DNA of 64,000 nucleotides from Phycisphaerales bacterium. Its GTDB lineage: Bacteria > Planctomycetota > Phycisphaerae > Phycisphaerales > UBA1924. The stretch lies in contig JALSHH010000002.1 of NCBI GenBank assembly GCA_026982335.1, positions 47,038 to 111,037 of the forward strand, written 5' to 3'. The notes beneath the pieces are model-generated. The model had not been told where the DNA came from. It saw nothing but the letters and a program-made list of their open reading frames with translations, and made no database searches. Positions 49,758 through 60,021 of the stretch are shown here, one piece after another; position 1 is the first letter of the stretch, and each line of letters opens with the position of its first letter. Made by a program: the position numbers and the translations under genes.

Positions 49758-50058
49758 GCCAATCGAAGCATAATTTTCAATTTTTTGCCAAAGATTTTTG
49801 CTTTGTGTCGTTCAAATTAAGCCTGTTTTCGGACCAAAAAACCTTGTTTTTGATGGAATTTCGCAGAGATAGAGTCAAAGGTGGGATTGTGTTTGGAAAT
49901 ACGGCACACGATTGGAGAAAAAAGCTTCACAGATCATGAAATTTGGGCTTGCATGTGTGGTGGGGATTGATTATGATCGCCTCGGGTCAGGAATGTATAT
50001 TCCGTAGAAAGTTTCGGTTTGTAAACGCGAAACAGTACATCACTGAGGAGAAAGAGAA

Positions 50059-50670
50059 ATGAAGAGTACACTTACTCTCGTTGCAGTCGCCGGTCTTGCT
50101 TCGGCCGCAGCAGCACAAACAGGCTCGTTGAGCATCGTTCCATCGGCTATGACCGTCGATTCCACCACCACCACTTCGTTTACACTTTCCGTGTACGCAG
50201 ACGCGGACTTCGGTACCGCAGTTGCTGGTGGCGGCTACTCGCTTTCAGCGACCGGTGGAGCAGGCATTGTGACTGACATGACCGTTGGAGTTCCTGACTG
50301 GGCAGCTCTTGGATTCCAAGATGACGCCCATGCTGGTGACGGCAACTACAATGGCGTGATCTTCGGTCAGTTGATCTTCCCTCCATTCATCCCAGCAGCT
50401 CCAGACTCGTTGCTCGACAGCGGCCCTGTGCTCATCAGCACATTCACCGTGACCATCGCAGCCAATTCGGCAGGCGTGGTTGATTGGTCAACTGGTGGCG
50501 GCGTTGGTCCATTCGTGATCGAGATCTTCACCGACGATGGTGGATCGGGCTCGTTTACCCAGTTGATCGACCTCGACTTCGGCGGCGCCCAAGTCAATGT
50601 TGTTCCTGCACCATCCGCAATGGCCCTTCTCGGGCTCGGTGGTTTGGTTGCCGGTCGTCGTCGCCGCTGA
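50059..50670 (+). CDS. PEP-CTERM-like sorting domain protein (copy 1 of a tandem pair)
   Basis: Signal peptide; C-terminal VVPAPSAMALLGLGGLVAGRRRR; gaggagaaag RBS. Confidence 0.88.
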   Translation: MKSTLTLVAVAGLASAAAAQTGSLSIVPSAMTVDSTTTTSFTLSVYADADFGTAVAGGGYSLSATGGAGIVTDMTVGVPDWAALGFQDDAHAGDGNYNGVIFGQLIFPPFIPAAPDSLLDSGPVLISTFTVTIAANSAGVVDWSTGGGVGPFVIEIFTDDGGSGSFTQLIDLDFGGAQVNVVPAPSAMALLGLGGLVAGRRRR

Positions 50671-50730
50671 TCGCTGCGAGCCGACATCTTGGTTGATCTT
50701 CATCTGAAGAACAACTGAATGCCAAAAACA

Positions 50731-50765
50731 AATTCCCCGGACGATTCTCGTCCGGGGAATTTTTT
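50731..50765 (+). terminator. Rho-independent terminator, copy 1
   Basis: AATTCCCCGGACGA-TTC-TCGTCCGGGGAATT followed by TTTT. Confidence 0.92.
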
Positions 50766-50984
50766 GGGTAATTTCGTGGCAGGCAAGGGAAGCATCTGTT
50801 TATCTGTGTTGAAAAATAAAGCATGGTTATCGGGCGAGCAATATGGAAATCAGTCATTTAGGGCCCAAAATCCGCATGTTTGGGATGGGGAATGTATTTT
50901 GTCCCTGAAATAGGCAAAATTGGGAATAGATTTTGGTAATCGGGTGGCACCACTCCCGAAGTTGGATTACTTTTCGGTCGGGTC

Positions 50985-51001
50985 ACGAACAAACTGTTCG
51001 T
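50985..51001. promoter_or_regulatory. Short perfect inverted repeat upstream of PEP-CTERM copy 2
   Basis: ACGAACA-AAC-TGTTCGT. Confidence 0.35.
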
Positions 51002-51062
51002 TTCAACAGGTCAACGGTAACAGAAACAAGAATCCATAACCAAATTTGAGGAGAACTTCAAA

Positions 51063-51674
51063 ATGAAAAACGCACTCGCACTTATCGCAGTTGCAGGTAT
51101 CGCTTCGGCAGCCACCGCTCAGAATGGCTCGTTGAGCCTCGTATCGTCGGCCATGACCGTCGATTCCACAACCACCACTTCGTTCACGATTTCTGTGTAT
51201 GGTGATGCTGACTTCGGCACGGCTATCGCAGGTGGCGGGTTCTCGCTCTCAGCTGTTGGTGGTGCTGGCATCGTGACGGATATGACTGCTTCGGTCGCCG
51301 ACTGGGCAGCTCTTGGGTATGAAGATCAGGGCCACGCTGGTGACGGTAACTACACTGGGTTCATTTTCGGTCAGTTGATCTTCCCTCCATTCATCCCTGC
51401 CGATCCAGCATCTTTGCTTATTGACGGCCCTGTGTACATTGGATCATTTGCTGTCACCATCGCAGCCGATTCGGCAGGTGTGATTGACTGGTCTACCGGT
51501 GGCGGTGTTGGTCCATTCGTCATGGAAATCTTCACAGAGAATGGTGGAACGGGCGATTTTACTCAGTTGACCGACCTCGACTTCGGTGGCGTTTCGGTCA
51601 ATGTCGTTCCTGCACCATCCGCAATGGCCCTTCTCGGGCTCGGTGGTTTGGTTGCCGGTCGTCGTCGCCGCTGA
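51063..51674 (+). CDS. PEP-CTERM-like sorting domain protein (copy 2 of a tandem pair)
   Basis: Same length (203 aa) and clear paralogy with 50059-50670 along the entire protein; identical C-terminal tail. Confidence 0.88.
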   Translation: MKNALALIAVAGIASAATAQNGSLSLVSSAMTVDSTTTTSFTISVYGDADFGTAIAGGGFSLSAVGGAGIVTDMTASVADWAALGYEDQGHAGDGNYTGFIFGQLIFPPFIPADPASLLIDGPVYIGSFAVTIAADSAGVIDWSTGGGVGPFVMEIFTENGGTGDFTQLTDLDFGGVSVNVVPAPSAMALLGLGGLVAGRRRR

Positions 51675-51752
51675 CTGATCGCTGCGATTTGACGAAACAG
51701 TTGATTCTCGGATGATTTTCATCTGATGATTGATTGAATGCAAAAAACAAGT

Positions 51753-51777
51753 CCCCCGATCGGTTTCCGATCGGGGG
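51753..51777 (+). terminator. Terminator-like hairpin, copy 2
   Basis: CCCCCGATCGG-TTT-CCGATCGGGGG followed by TTCTTGGTTTTTGG. Confidence 0.8.
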
Positions 51778-51839
51778 TTCTTGGTTTTTGGCGTTGTTTA
51801 CCCATTTTCAAGGGAGTAGTTGGGGAGCATTTCCGTACT

Positions 51840-51911
51840 TATTTTCCGACACCATCCACACTGGCCCTTCTTAGGCTTAGCGGTTTGGTTGCGGGGCGCC
51901 GTTGGCGCTGA
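51840..51911 (+). pseudogene. Decayed remnant of a third PEP-CTERM copy (only the sorting tail remains)
   Basis: In-frame YFPTPSTLALLRLSGLVAGRRWR* matches PAPSAMALLGLGGLVAGRRRR* of the two upstream copies, at the corresponding position relative to a 3' hairpin. Confidence 0.75.
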
Positions 51912-51937
51912 GTTTGGCAGTTGAAGAATGGCTTATT

Positions 51938-51969
51938 CAATTCCCAGCCGAGCAATCGGCTGGGAATTG
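51938..51969. repeat. Hairpin downstream of the PEP-CTERM remnant
   Basis: CAATTCCCAGCCGA-GCAA-TCGGCTGGGAATTG (14-bp perfect stem, GNRA-type loop), no U-tract. Confidence 0.8.
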
Positions 51970-52026
51970 TGCGTATATGGGGGGGGGGCGCACGATCGTG
52001 GCTATGGGCGTCGAGCAGGGTGTCGA

Positions 52027-52560
52027 TCAGGGGATTGCTTGGCCTTCGAGAATCATAAATGAAAGGACGACCGCATCGTTGGAGAGTAGGTCGAGTTTGT
52101 CGGGCTCGGCGTGGTAGGCGTCGATGCGCCGGAGTAGGTGGAAGAATCGGGATTCTTGTTGCATGATACCTTCGGGCTCGTCGCAGAACATCCGGGTCGA
52201 GAGGACCTCGGTGATCTGAAGCCCGGCGTCGGCTTTGCGGTTGTAGTTGGCGGTGAATCGGTTGCATCCGGCGTCGCCTTCGAGCCAGGTGTGCTGTTTA
52301 AAACCGAGGTTGATGGTGGTGCCTGCGATTGGAGCTTGGCCTTCGATCGTGACGAGGTACCACTGCTGTCCCGAGATCCATGCCCAGTCCTGCTCGGCCT
52401 GTTGAATTTCATCGACCATCGGACGGGTGTCGGGGCGAGGTTCAAACTCTTTTTGTTTGTCCACACACCCGCCAAGTGTGAGTATCGCGGTCATCACGGT
52501 TGTCACCAGAGCGGTTGGCGTGAGGGGGGCCCGGATGGATCGGGTGTGGGTGCATCTCAT
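52027..52560 (-). CDS. META-domain (HslJ-like) lipoprotein
   Basis: Lipobox-like LTLGGC; WYLVTIEGQ...GDAGCNRFTANYNRKADAGLQITEVLSTRMFCDEP. Confidence 0.85.
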   Translation of the reverse strand: MRCTHTRSIRAPLTPTALVTTVMTAILTLGGCVDKQKEFEPRPDTRPMVDEIQQAEQDWAWISGQQWYLVTIEGQAPIAGTTINLGFKQHTWLEGDAGCNRFTANYNRKADAGLQITEVLSTRMFCDEPEGIMQQESRFFHLLRRIDAYHAEPDKLDLLSNDAVVLSFMILEGQAIP

Positions 52561-52611
52561 GGGTGGGCTCCTTCTGGTCTTGTATGATCTACAGATCTAC
52601 AGATGACATGG

Positions 52612-53142
52612 TCACGGTACGGACGGGGGATGCTCACGGTTCGGCGTCTCCTGCGCTGGGTTCCCTGCCAGGGCGTTCATCGAGGCATCGTAAAGTTCAT
52701 GCATCTGTGCATCGGCGATTTTCTGTCCGATCAATGATGCCCAATACAACAAAGCAGCGATTGCGAGAAAAAGAGGTATAAGCTGGAGCACGGTTGGAGG
52801 CTTGTCCATCATCCATTGGGCAACGCCGAACATGCAGGCGAAGAAGGTCAGGGTCGTCAGGGCGATATAGGTCAGCATGATCCCGGTCCAGACGCTTGGG
52901 TTGGGGCTGAATCGACCACGGACCGATGAGCCTTGGTCGTGCTCGGTGACTTCGAGATGGAGCCAAGGCGACCAGAAGTGGCGGTAGGAAGGTGGGATGA
53001 CCAGCATCAGATGATTGCCCGCAATTCGCCCGTCGATGGGGTAATCGGCGTCGTCGACAAGCTGGGCAAGCCGACGGATGGCCTCTTCGGGGTCGATGGG
53101 GAAATCAAGGGTAAAGGTCGGTCTCATTGGGGGGATGTGCAT
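52612..53142 (-). CDS. Hypothetical membrane protein
   Basis: Two adjacent hydrophobic segments (TGIMLTYIALTTLTFFACMFG; VLQLIPLFLAIAALLYWASLIG). Confidence 0.6.
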   Translation of the reverse strand: MHIPPMRPTFTLDFPIDPEEAIRRLAQLVDDADYPIDGRIAGNHLMLVIPPSYRHFWSPWLHLEVTEHDQGSSVRGRFSPNPSVWTGIMLTYIALTTLTFFACMFGVAQWMMDKPPTVLQLIPLFLAIAALLYWASLIGQKIADAQMHELYDASMNALAGNPAQETPNREHPPSVP

Positions 53143-53312
53143 CGCAAGGTTCCAGAAGTTACCAGTTACCAGTTCGTCAGTGGTCCCAGCATACCAGATC
53201 AGGGGCTGCGAAATTCCGGCTAAACTGGAATTTCACATACGAATATCCACCCAAGAGGCGCTCAAATACAGTGCCGGCAGGGTTCCCCGGCGAGGACGGA
53301 TATGATCTGTTC

Positions 53313-53861
53313 ATGCAAACAACCGATGCCATCGACAAACTTGCCAATCTGATCCGAGATGTACCCGATTTTCCCAAACCTGGGGTGGTGTACAAAGACT
53401 TCACGCCTTTGCTTGCCGATCCATCTGCCCTTGCCTTGGCGGTGGAGTTGATGGCCAATCCGTACCGTGGGACGGGGATTGATCTGGTGGTTGGGGCGGA
53501 GAGCCGGGGGTTTATCTTTGGGATTGCCATTGCCCAGGCGCTCTCGGCCGGGTTTGTTCCAGTGCGCAAGCCCGGCAAGTTGCCTCGGGCGGTGTATGGA
53601 GTGGATTATGATCTTGAGTATGGGTCGGATCGGCTTGAGCTCCATGAGGATGCGTTGCTTGCGGGACATCGGGTGTTGTTGGTTGATGATCTCTTGGCCA
53701 CGGGTGGGACGATGCAGGCGAGCTGTCAGTTGGTCGAGAAGTGCGGGGCGCAGATTGCGGGGATTACGGTGCTGATCGAGCTGGATTTCCTCAACGGGCG
53801 CGACCTGCTCGGCGGATTTGGGGATGTGCACTCGGTGCTTCGGTATGGGGCTGAGGACTGA
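53313..53861 (+). CDS. apt: Adenine phosphoribosyltransferase
   Basis: LANLIRDVPDFPKPGVVYKDFTPLLADP, GAESRGFIFG, VLLVDDLLATGGTMQA. Confidence 0.95.
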   Translation: MQTTDAIDKLANLIRDVPDFPKPGVVYKDFTPLLADPSALALAVELMANPYRGTGIDLVVGAESRGFIFGIAIAQALSAGFVPVRKPGKLPRAVYGVDYDLEYGSDRLELHEDALLAGHRVLLVDDLLATGGTMQASCQLVEKCGAQIAGITVLIELDFLNGRDLLGGFGDVHSVLRYGAED

Positions 53862-53949
53862 CCTGGTCCACAAACTGGGGGGGGGTACATGGGCGAGTTT
53901 CTGATTGCTTTGCGCTATGATTCTGTCCCCGCTTTCTGAGGAATCACAT

Positions 53950-56883
53950 ATGACCACCATCCGAACACAAGGGCATCCGATTATGGCCAAGTCTGTTTCT
54001 CCCTATACGCCGATCACACCCAGTGATATCCAGGCGCATTCGATTTTTTCGACGCGCCATATTGGCCCACGCGATGCGGATGGACAGGCGATGCTCGAAT
54101 CCATCGGGATTGGCTCGATGGACGAGTTGATCGATCAGGTGGTGCCTGCTGACATTCGGTTTGCGGGATCGCTCGATCTGCCCGCAGCAAGAACCGAATA
54201 CACCCTTTGGCATGATCTTCGGAAGATTGCCGAGAAGAACAAGCTTTTTCGATCGTGTATTGGGATGGGGTATGCGGGGACGATCACGCCTGCGGTCGTT
54301 TTGCGCAATGTGCTGGAGAATCCGCAGTGGTACACGCAGTACACGCCGTACCAGCCTGAGACGGCGCAGGGTCGGCTCGAAGCGTTGTTGAATTTTCAGA
54401 CAATGATCGCCGACTTGACCGGGCTGCCTTTGGCCAGTTCGTCGTTGCTCGATGAAGGTACCGCAGCTGCCGAAGCGGTGGCGATGGTGGTGGCGATTGG
54501 GCGGAATAAGCGGAAAAAGTTTTTCGTTGCCGACGATTGCCACCCACAGACCATTGCGGTCGTCCAAACCCGAGGCGAGTCGATGGGGATCGAAATCGTT
54601 GTCGGCGAAGTCAAATCGTTTGACCTGACAGATTCGGATGCAGCGGGGGTGCTGGTACAGTATCCGACGAGTGATGGGCGGATTGAAAACTATGAAACGC
54701 TGGCCAAAGAAGCACATGCCAATGGCATGATGGTTGTTGCGGCAGCGGATATCTTGGCATTGACGCTGATCAAATCGCCAGGGCAATGGGGCGCGGATAT
54801 CTGTGTCGGTTCGGCCCAGCGATTCGGTGTCCCGATGGGATTTGGCGGCCCGCATGCAGGCTTTATGGCGACACGCGAGGAATATGTCCGCAAGATGCCG
54901 GGACGGTTGGTTGGCGTGTCGATCGATGCCCAGGGCAACCCGGCGCTGCGATTGGCGATCCAGACCCGCGAGCAGCACATCAAACGAGATCGCGCAACGA
55001 GCAATATCTGCACGGCACAAGTACTCTTGGCGATCATGGCATCCATGTACGGCGTCTACCACGGGCCTGATGGATTGAAGAATATCGCCAAACGCATCCA
55101 CGCCCAGACGCAGACGCTTGCCTTGGGTATCGTCGAGCTTGGGCATGAGGTGATTGACAGCACAGTCTTCGATACGCTGCGCATCAAGGTGCGAGGCGAG
55201 AGCGACGCGGTACTTGGTGCAGCCCGTGCTCGAAGAATCAACCTGCGTGACTTTAGTGACGGAACGGTTGGCATCACACTCGACGAAACCGCCGACAACG
55301 GGCTTTTGCACGATTTGCTCGAAGCCTTCGGCGGCACGGGCAAAGAAGACCTTGCCGAGATGGCGATGCGGGCGACACTTGATATCCCCGAAGCGTTCCA
55401 GCGCGATACGCCCTTTATGACGCACGAGGTATTCAATAGCCATCGTTCAGAAACCGAAATGCTCCGGTACATTACCGAGTTGCAATCGCGTGAGTTGTCG
55501 CTGGCCCATTCGATGATTCCGCTCGGATCGTGCACGATGAAACTCAATGCGACGAGCGAGATGCTTCCGGTCACTTGGCCCGAGTTTGCACACATGCACC
55601 CGTTCGCTCCGCGCGAGCAGTGGGAGGGGTATGCGGTGTTGTTCGATCAACTCGAATCATGGCTCGCCGAGATCACCGGGTTTGCTGCGGTGTTGGTGAT
55701 GCCCAACGCAGGGAGCCAGGGCGAGTTTGCCGGGTTGTTGACGATCAAGGCGTATCACGAGCACAACGGGCAAGGGCAACGCCATGTGTGTTTGATTCCC
55801 GAAAGTGCGCACGGCACGAACCCGGCATCGGCGATTGTCGCCGGGCTCAAGGTGGTGGCGGTGAAGGTCAATCAGGCAGGTGCGATTGAGATTGATGATC
55901 TGCGGGCCAAGGCCCAGAAGCATCAAAATGATCTGGCTGCGGCGATGATTACCTATCCGTCAACCTGCGGCATCTTCGACGACAACATCCGCGAAATGAT
56001 TGACACGGTGCATGAATTTGGCGGATTGGTGTATCTTGACGGTGCGAATATGAATGCACAGGTTGGGATTTGTCGGCCTGGGGATTATGGAGCCGATGTG
56101 TGCCATCTGAACTTGCACAAAACATTCTGTATCCCCCACGGCGGCGGGGGGCCGGGGGTTGGACCCATTGGTGTCAATGAGAAACTCGCGCCGTTCTTGC
56201 CCGGGCATCCGGTGCGGAACCCGGGCAGTGCTGGTGAGCATGCGGTCGGTGCGGTGAGTTCAGCTCCCGAAGGCTCGGCGAGCATTCTGCCGATTTCGTG
56301 GACTTACATCGCGCTGATGGGGCCCAAGGGGCTCAAGCAGGCGTCACAGTACGCGATCCTCAACGCCAATTATATGGTCGAGCGATTGAAAGATCACTAC
56401 CCGATATTGTTCCGAGGTTCAAAGGGGCGTGTGGCCCACGAGTTTGTGATTGATTGCCGAGATTTTAAGAAGACCGCCGGCATCGAGATCGACGACATTG
56501 CCAAACGATTGATCGACTTCGGGTTCCACGCCCCGACGATGAGTTGGCCGGTGCCTGGAACTTTGATGATTGAACCGACGGAATCAGAATCAAAGGCCGA
56601 GCTTGATCGGTTCTGCGATGCATTGATAACGATCCGTGCCGAAATCGCCAAGATCGAAGCGGGTGAATATCCAAAGGACGACAATCCGCTTAAGGGCGCC
56701 CCGCATTCAATGGCGGCCATCGGCGCGGATGAATGGACCCATCCCTACTCACGCGATGTGGCGGCGTATCCAGCGGAGCATTTGCGCCGGTTCAAATTCT
56801 GGTCGCCGGTGGGGCGTGTGGACAATCCGTTCGGTGATCGGAACTTGCAGTGCTCGTGCCCAAGTGTGGGGGAGATGGTCTAG
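53950..56883 (+). CDS. gcvP: Glycine dehydrogenase (decarboxylating), single-chain P-protein
   Basis: [62 protein letters not shown]; alternative start 53983. Confidence 0.96.
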   Translation: MTTIRTQGHPIMAKSVSPYTPITPSDIQAHSIFSTRHIGPRDADGQAMLESIGIGSMDELIDQVVPADIRFAGSLDLPAARTEYTLWHDLRKIAEKNKLFRSCIGMGYAGTITPAVVLRNVLENPQWYTQYTPYQPETAQGRLEALLNFQTMIADLTGLPLASSSLLDEGTAAAEAVAMVVAIGRNKRKKFFVADDCHPQTIAVVQTRGESMGIEIVVGEVKSFDLTDSDAAGVLVQYPTSDGRIENYETLAKEAHANGMMVVAAADILALTLIKSPGQWGADICVGSAQRFGVPMGFGGPHAGFMATREEYVRKMPGRLVGVSIDAQGNPALRLAIQTREQHIKRDRATSNICTAQVLLAIMASMYGVYHGPDGLKNIAKRIHAQTQTLALGIVELGHEVIDSTVFDTLRIKVRGESDAVLGAARARRINLRDFSDGTVGITLDETADNGLLHDLLEAFGGTGKEDLAEMAMRATLDIPEAFQRDTPFMTHEVFNSHRSETEMLRYITELQSRELSLAHSMIPLGSCTMKLNATSEMLPVTWPEFAHMHPFAPREQWEGYAVLFDQLESWLAEITGFAAVLVMPNAGSQGEFAGLLTIKAYHEHNGQGQRHVCLIPESAHGTNPASAIVAGLKVVAVKVNQAGAIEIDDLRAKAQKHQNDLAAAMITYPSTCGIFDDNIREMIDTVHEFGGLVYLDGANMNAQVGICRPGDYGADVCHLNLHKTFCIPHGGGGPGVGPIGVNEKLAPFLPGHPVRNPGSAGEHAVGAVSSAPEGSASILPISWTYIALMGPKGLKQASQYAILNANYMVERLKDHYPILFRGSKGRVAHEFVIDCRDFKKTAGIEIDDIAKRLIDFGFHAPTMSWPVPGTLMIEPTESESKAELDRFCDALITIRAEIAKIEAGEYPKDDNPLKGAPHSMAAIGADEWTHPYSRDVAAYPAEHLRRFKFWSPVGRVDNPFGDRNLQCSCPSVGEMV

Positions 56884-56935
56884 GCCGACTGATCCGGGGC
56901 GCAAAGTGGTGCGAAATTTACCTCTAAAAGTCTGC

Positions 56936-57490
56936 TTAGAGATGTTCGAAGAGTGATTGGGTCCGAAGCACCAATCCCTCACGGGCGACGAGGTGGAAGC
57001 TTTGGACATGAATTTCCTTGGCCAATCGTTGGATGGCCAAGATACTCATGCACGGTCCCATCTCATCGTCCCACCGATAGACCAGCGAATCTTCCTCGCG
57101 GGCGAACTCGTCGAGTTCCTCGAATGTGGATAAGTACAGATTTGAGCCCAGTTGCTCGGTTTGCACCGAGGTCATATAGTTGAGGTCGGACCGGGCGAAT
57201 CGATGCTCGAACTCGCGTTCGCCAGCACAGAGAATGGATTCAACAATCCCAGTGTCGGGGAGTCCGATGTTGGTTTCGGAAACAATTTCACAGGCGCAGG
57301 CACCCGAGATTTCGAATCGGCACAGATGCCGACCTTCCATGATCCACGCTTCAAACTGATAGGGTCCGAATCGGATTTCTTTGTGGTCATGGATCGTAAA
57401 ATGCTCTGGATGCAAGGGTCTGGAGTAGAGGATGGTCTGGTACGACTGCAAAAAAGTGTCAGTCGACGGCGTGGATCTGAGCTGGGTCAT
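56936..57490 (-). CDS. Hypothetical protein, possibly DUF2617-like
   Basis: GRHLCRFEISGACACEIVSET...IHVQSFHLVAREGLVLRTQSLF resembles my recollection of DUF2617 motifs; family assignment uncertain. Confidence 0.5.
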   Translation of the reverse strand: MTQLRSTPSTDTFLQSYQTILYSRPLHPEHFTIHDHKEIRFGPYQFEAWIMEGRHLCRFEISGACACEIVSETNIGLPDTGIVESILCAGEREFEHRFARSDLNYMTSVQTEQLGSNLYLSTFEELDEFAREEDSLVYRWDDEMGPCMSILAIQRLAKEIHVQSFHLVAREGLVLRTQSLFEHL

Positions 57491-57771
57491 GGATTCCTTC
57501 CCATGCCAATGGTGTGCTTGTTTGTCCCCGGGAGTCGGATGAAACTCCCCAAACAGATTTTCTCGCCAACATGGCGAATGGACCGATAAGGAGAAAGCTT
57601 ATAGGACGGGTAGTTATTTCCCAAGGAAAAAGTGAAAAAGGAGGGTATTTCCCTAAATTTTTCTGCTTGAACTACAACATATTCGATTTGTGCACACCCT
57701 TTCCACAACGGGTAGCATATTTGGGATGAACACCATGACTCGCGAAACGAACCATAAAACAGGGTGTCAAC

Positions 57772-60018
57772 TTGTCAAAGATCCACCCACATACTGATTC
57801 TCCTCTTGGGCTTGCTGCCAAGTTACCCCTGCGCCAGCGGATCGCAGCCTTGGGCGAAGCGATTCTGGTTGCTCCATGTTCGGAGTGCGATGAAATGGCG
57901 TTGAAACTCATTGAACTGGCAGGTTTCCATACCAACTCGCCTCATGGGCAGGATTCTGATCTGCATCGGATCGAGCTCGAGTCGGCAGCCGGGCCGATCG
58001 AGTTGCTCGCCCGCATCCCTCAGCGATGGCAAAGCAGGCACGCCAACGAGGCCATGCTCATGCTTGCCCGGGCGTGGGGAGTGCTCTCGGTGCCGATGCG
58101 TGAACTTGGTGCCGGTTTGGGGCGCACGCGTTGGATTCGTGTTGCCGAGACCTTGTCCCGTGATTCTGATCCACGCGCCCGTCTTGCTGCAGTGTCAATT
58201 GCTCGTGACACCGCCGATCCGGGGTTTGCCAAGATCGTGGGGGAACTGCTTGCTGACGAACACCAATCGGTCCGCCAGTCGGCAGACAAAGCACTGATGC
58301 GCCTGACGATGGTGATGCTCGAGCACCTGCCCGCTGAGATGCTCGGGGAAGACCTTGCCAAGGTGGCAGCAACCCCGCGGGTTATACTGCCGGTGGATCC
58401 GGCGGTACTCGAACTCGAGCGGTGCACGCTTCTTGGGGCGATTGCTGATGCTGCGTGGTCTTTTGCATCGCATCGGTGCCGATCGCCTTTGCTCGCCGCG
58501 TTGTTGGTGATAGATCGCGTGGTTGCCACGCCGTTGGAACGCGCGATATCGGTTCGGATGCGTCGTTTGCTCAGTGAGCGCAATCATCCGAGTCATTCCC
58601 CAATGCGGACGGTGCTGCGTCGGACTCCTTGTCCAATTTTGCGTGAGCGGGCGCTCCGTTGGTTGACGATTGCGCCCATCAGTGCTGCTGCGATTGATCG
58701 GCTCAATATCGCCGAGTCGCTTGATGAGCACGAAATTGTCCTTCGCAAATCGCACCTGGCGATCCGCCCCAAGCGGGCTGCCCGGTTGATTTCGCTGCGC
58801 CATGCCACGCATCAGGTCAATGGGCGCATCGAACTTGTCAATCAAGGCCCATTGCCCCATCGCGAGTCCTACGCTCAGCTCAGTGAAGAGGCTCGGCTGG
58901 GGTTGATTCGGATGCTCTGGCAGATCATGATCGACGATCAGCCGAAGCGTGATCTGCTTGAACCAGCACTTGCCGATCCGAGTCCTCGTGTTCGGCTCAG
59001 CGCCTGCGTGATGAGCCCGTTGATTGATCTGCCGGACTTTCTTTACGATCCTGATCCCGTGGTCGCGTGCACGGGCGCGTTGGTCTGGTCGTCAGCCGGA
59101 CAGACGCCCCCGCGTCTGTTTTCGCCAGCATGGAAGCATCGGATGCAGGTGGCGCGGACCAATGCCCGTTCGCCACACGCCTGGGTTCGGCGGGTATCGG
59201 GGGAAGAATCCGATCGCTTGTCAATGGATCGCCCAGATTCGCCCGCGTCTCGGGTGCAGGCCAGGCGAATGTATCAGGTTGATCCATCTGGATTTGTCCG
59301 CATGCTCCGCGATCACCTTTCCGATCCAGACTCTCGGTGCGATGCATTGATGCTGATTCGGATACTTGGTATCGGGCATCGCTTTGAGCTTGACCTAATC
59401 TCGATCGTGCAGAATGAATCGTGTGACGCTCGTACCCGCGCGACCGCGGTGATGGCGTTGGGTGAAGTCGATACCAACTCGGCCAGCTACATCCTCAGCG
59501 AGGCGTTGCGAGATCGTGATGATCGAATTCGTTCAAATGCAGCCGAGTCGATTTCGGGTTCGGTGGATCAGCTCTTCGAGCTCAAAGCCGACGATCACCA
59601 TCGAGTTCGCGCCAGCGTCATCCGTCGGATGATCCGTGAAACTGATTCAACGCAGCCGAGCCAATCGCGCGATGCTGCCCATGCGCTTCTTGAGATGCTC
59701 CATGACGATCGCCCAATGCACCGACTTGCAGGGACTTGGGCTGCCCAGCGAACACTGACGGGTTCCTCGCGGGAGGTGATGGGCAATGTATGGAAGCCTT
59801 TAGTTAATGAAATCGAACTCTTGGCTGCGGGACATGGTTGTTTTAAAGGTGATTTGAACTTGAAAGAGTCTGACCAGATACGATCACGGGCGCAGCGGTG
59901 TATTCACCGGATTGGTTGTGATCTTGAATTGGAACACCAAAGGCATCTCCAGACACTTTACACTGTTGGTCAAGACTGGCCGATCCAACGAGGTGTGGAC
60001 TCTCAGGCGGAGAGCTAA
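57772..60018 (+). CDS. HEAT-repeat-like protein
   Basis: Repeated helical segments (RDSDPRARLAAVSIARDTADPGFAKIVGELLADEHQSVRQSADKALMRL; RTRATAVMALGEVDTNSASYILSEALRDRDDRIRSNAAESI); TTG start, in-frame stop 57736-57738 upstream. Confidence 0.75.
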   Translation: MSKIHPHTDSPLGLAAKLPLRQRIAALGEAILVAPCSECDEMALKLIELAGFHTNSPHGQDSDLHRIELESAAGPIELLARIPQRWQSRHANEAMLMLARAWGVLSVPMRELGAGLGRTRWIRVAETLSRDSDPRARLAAVSIARDTADPGFAKIVGELLADEHQSVRQSADKALMRLTMVMLEHLPAEMLGEDLAKVAATPRVILPVDPAVLELERCTLLGAIADAAWSFASHRCRSPLLAALLVIDRVVATPLERAISVRMRRLLSERNHPSHSPMRTVLRRTPCPILRERALRWLTIAPISAAAIDRLNIAESLDEHEIVLRKSHLAIRPKRAARLISLRHATHQVNGRIELVNQGPLPHRESYAQLSEEARLGLIRMLWQIMIDDQPKRDLLEPALADPSPRVRLSACVMSPLIDLPDFLYDPDPVVACTGALVWSSAGQTPPRLFSPAWKHRMQVARTNARSPHAWVRRVSGEESDRLSMDRPDSPASRVQARRMYQVDPSGFVRMLRDHLSDPDSRCDALMLIRILGIGHRFELDLISIVQNESCDARTRATAVMALGEVDTNSASYILSEALRDRDDRIRSNAAESISGSVDQLFELKADDHHRVRASVIRRMIRETDSTQPSQSRDAAHALLEMLHDDRPMHRLAGTWAAQRTLTGSSREVMGNVWKPLVNEIELLAAGHGCFKGDLNLKESDQIRSRAQRCIHRIGCDLELEHQRHLQTLYTVGQDWPIQRGVDSQAES

Positions 60019-60021
60019 GTA

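Noticed and set aside
50945-50960. TGGCAC upstream of PEP-CTERM copy 2 as a possible sigma-54 promoter
   Set aside because: The -24-like TGGCAC has no TTGC -12 element at the right spacing (ccgaa instead).
53862-53949. Possible glycine riboswitch upstream of gcvP
   Set aside because: Only about 88 bp between apt and gcvP, too short for the known glycine riboswitch, and no recognisable core.
53944-55443. 499-aa minus-strand ORF opposite gcvP
   Set aside because: Antisense shadow of a well-supported gene; Arg/His/Cys-rich composition with no recognisable motifs.
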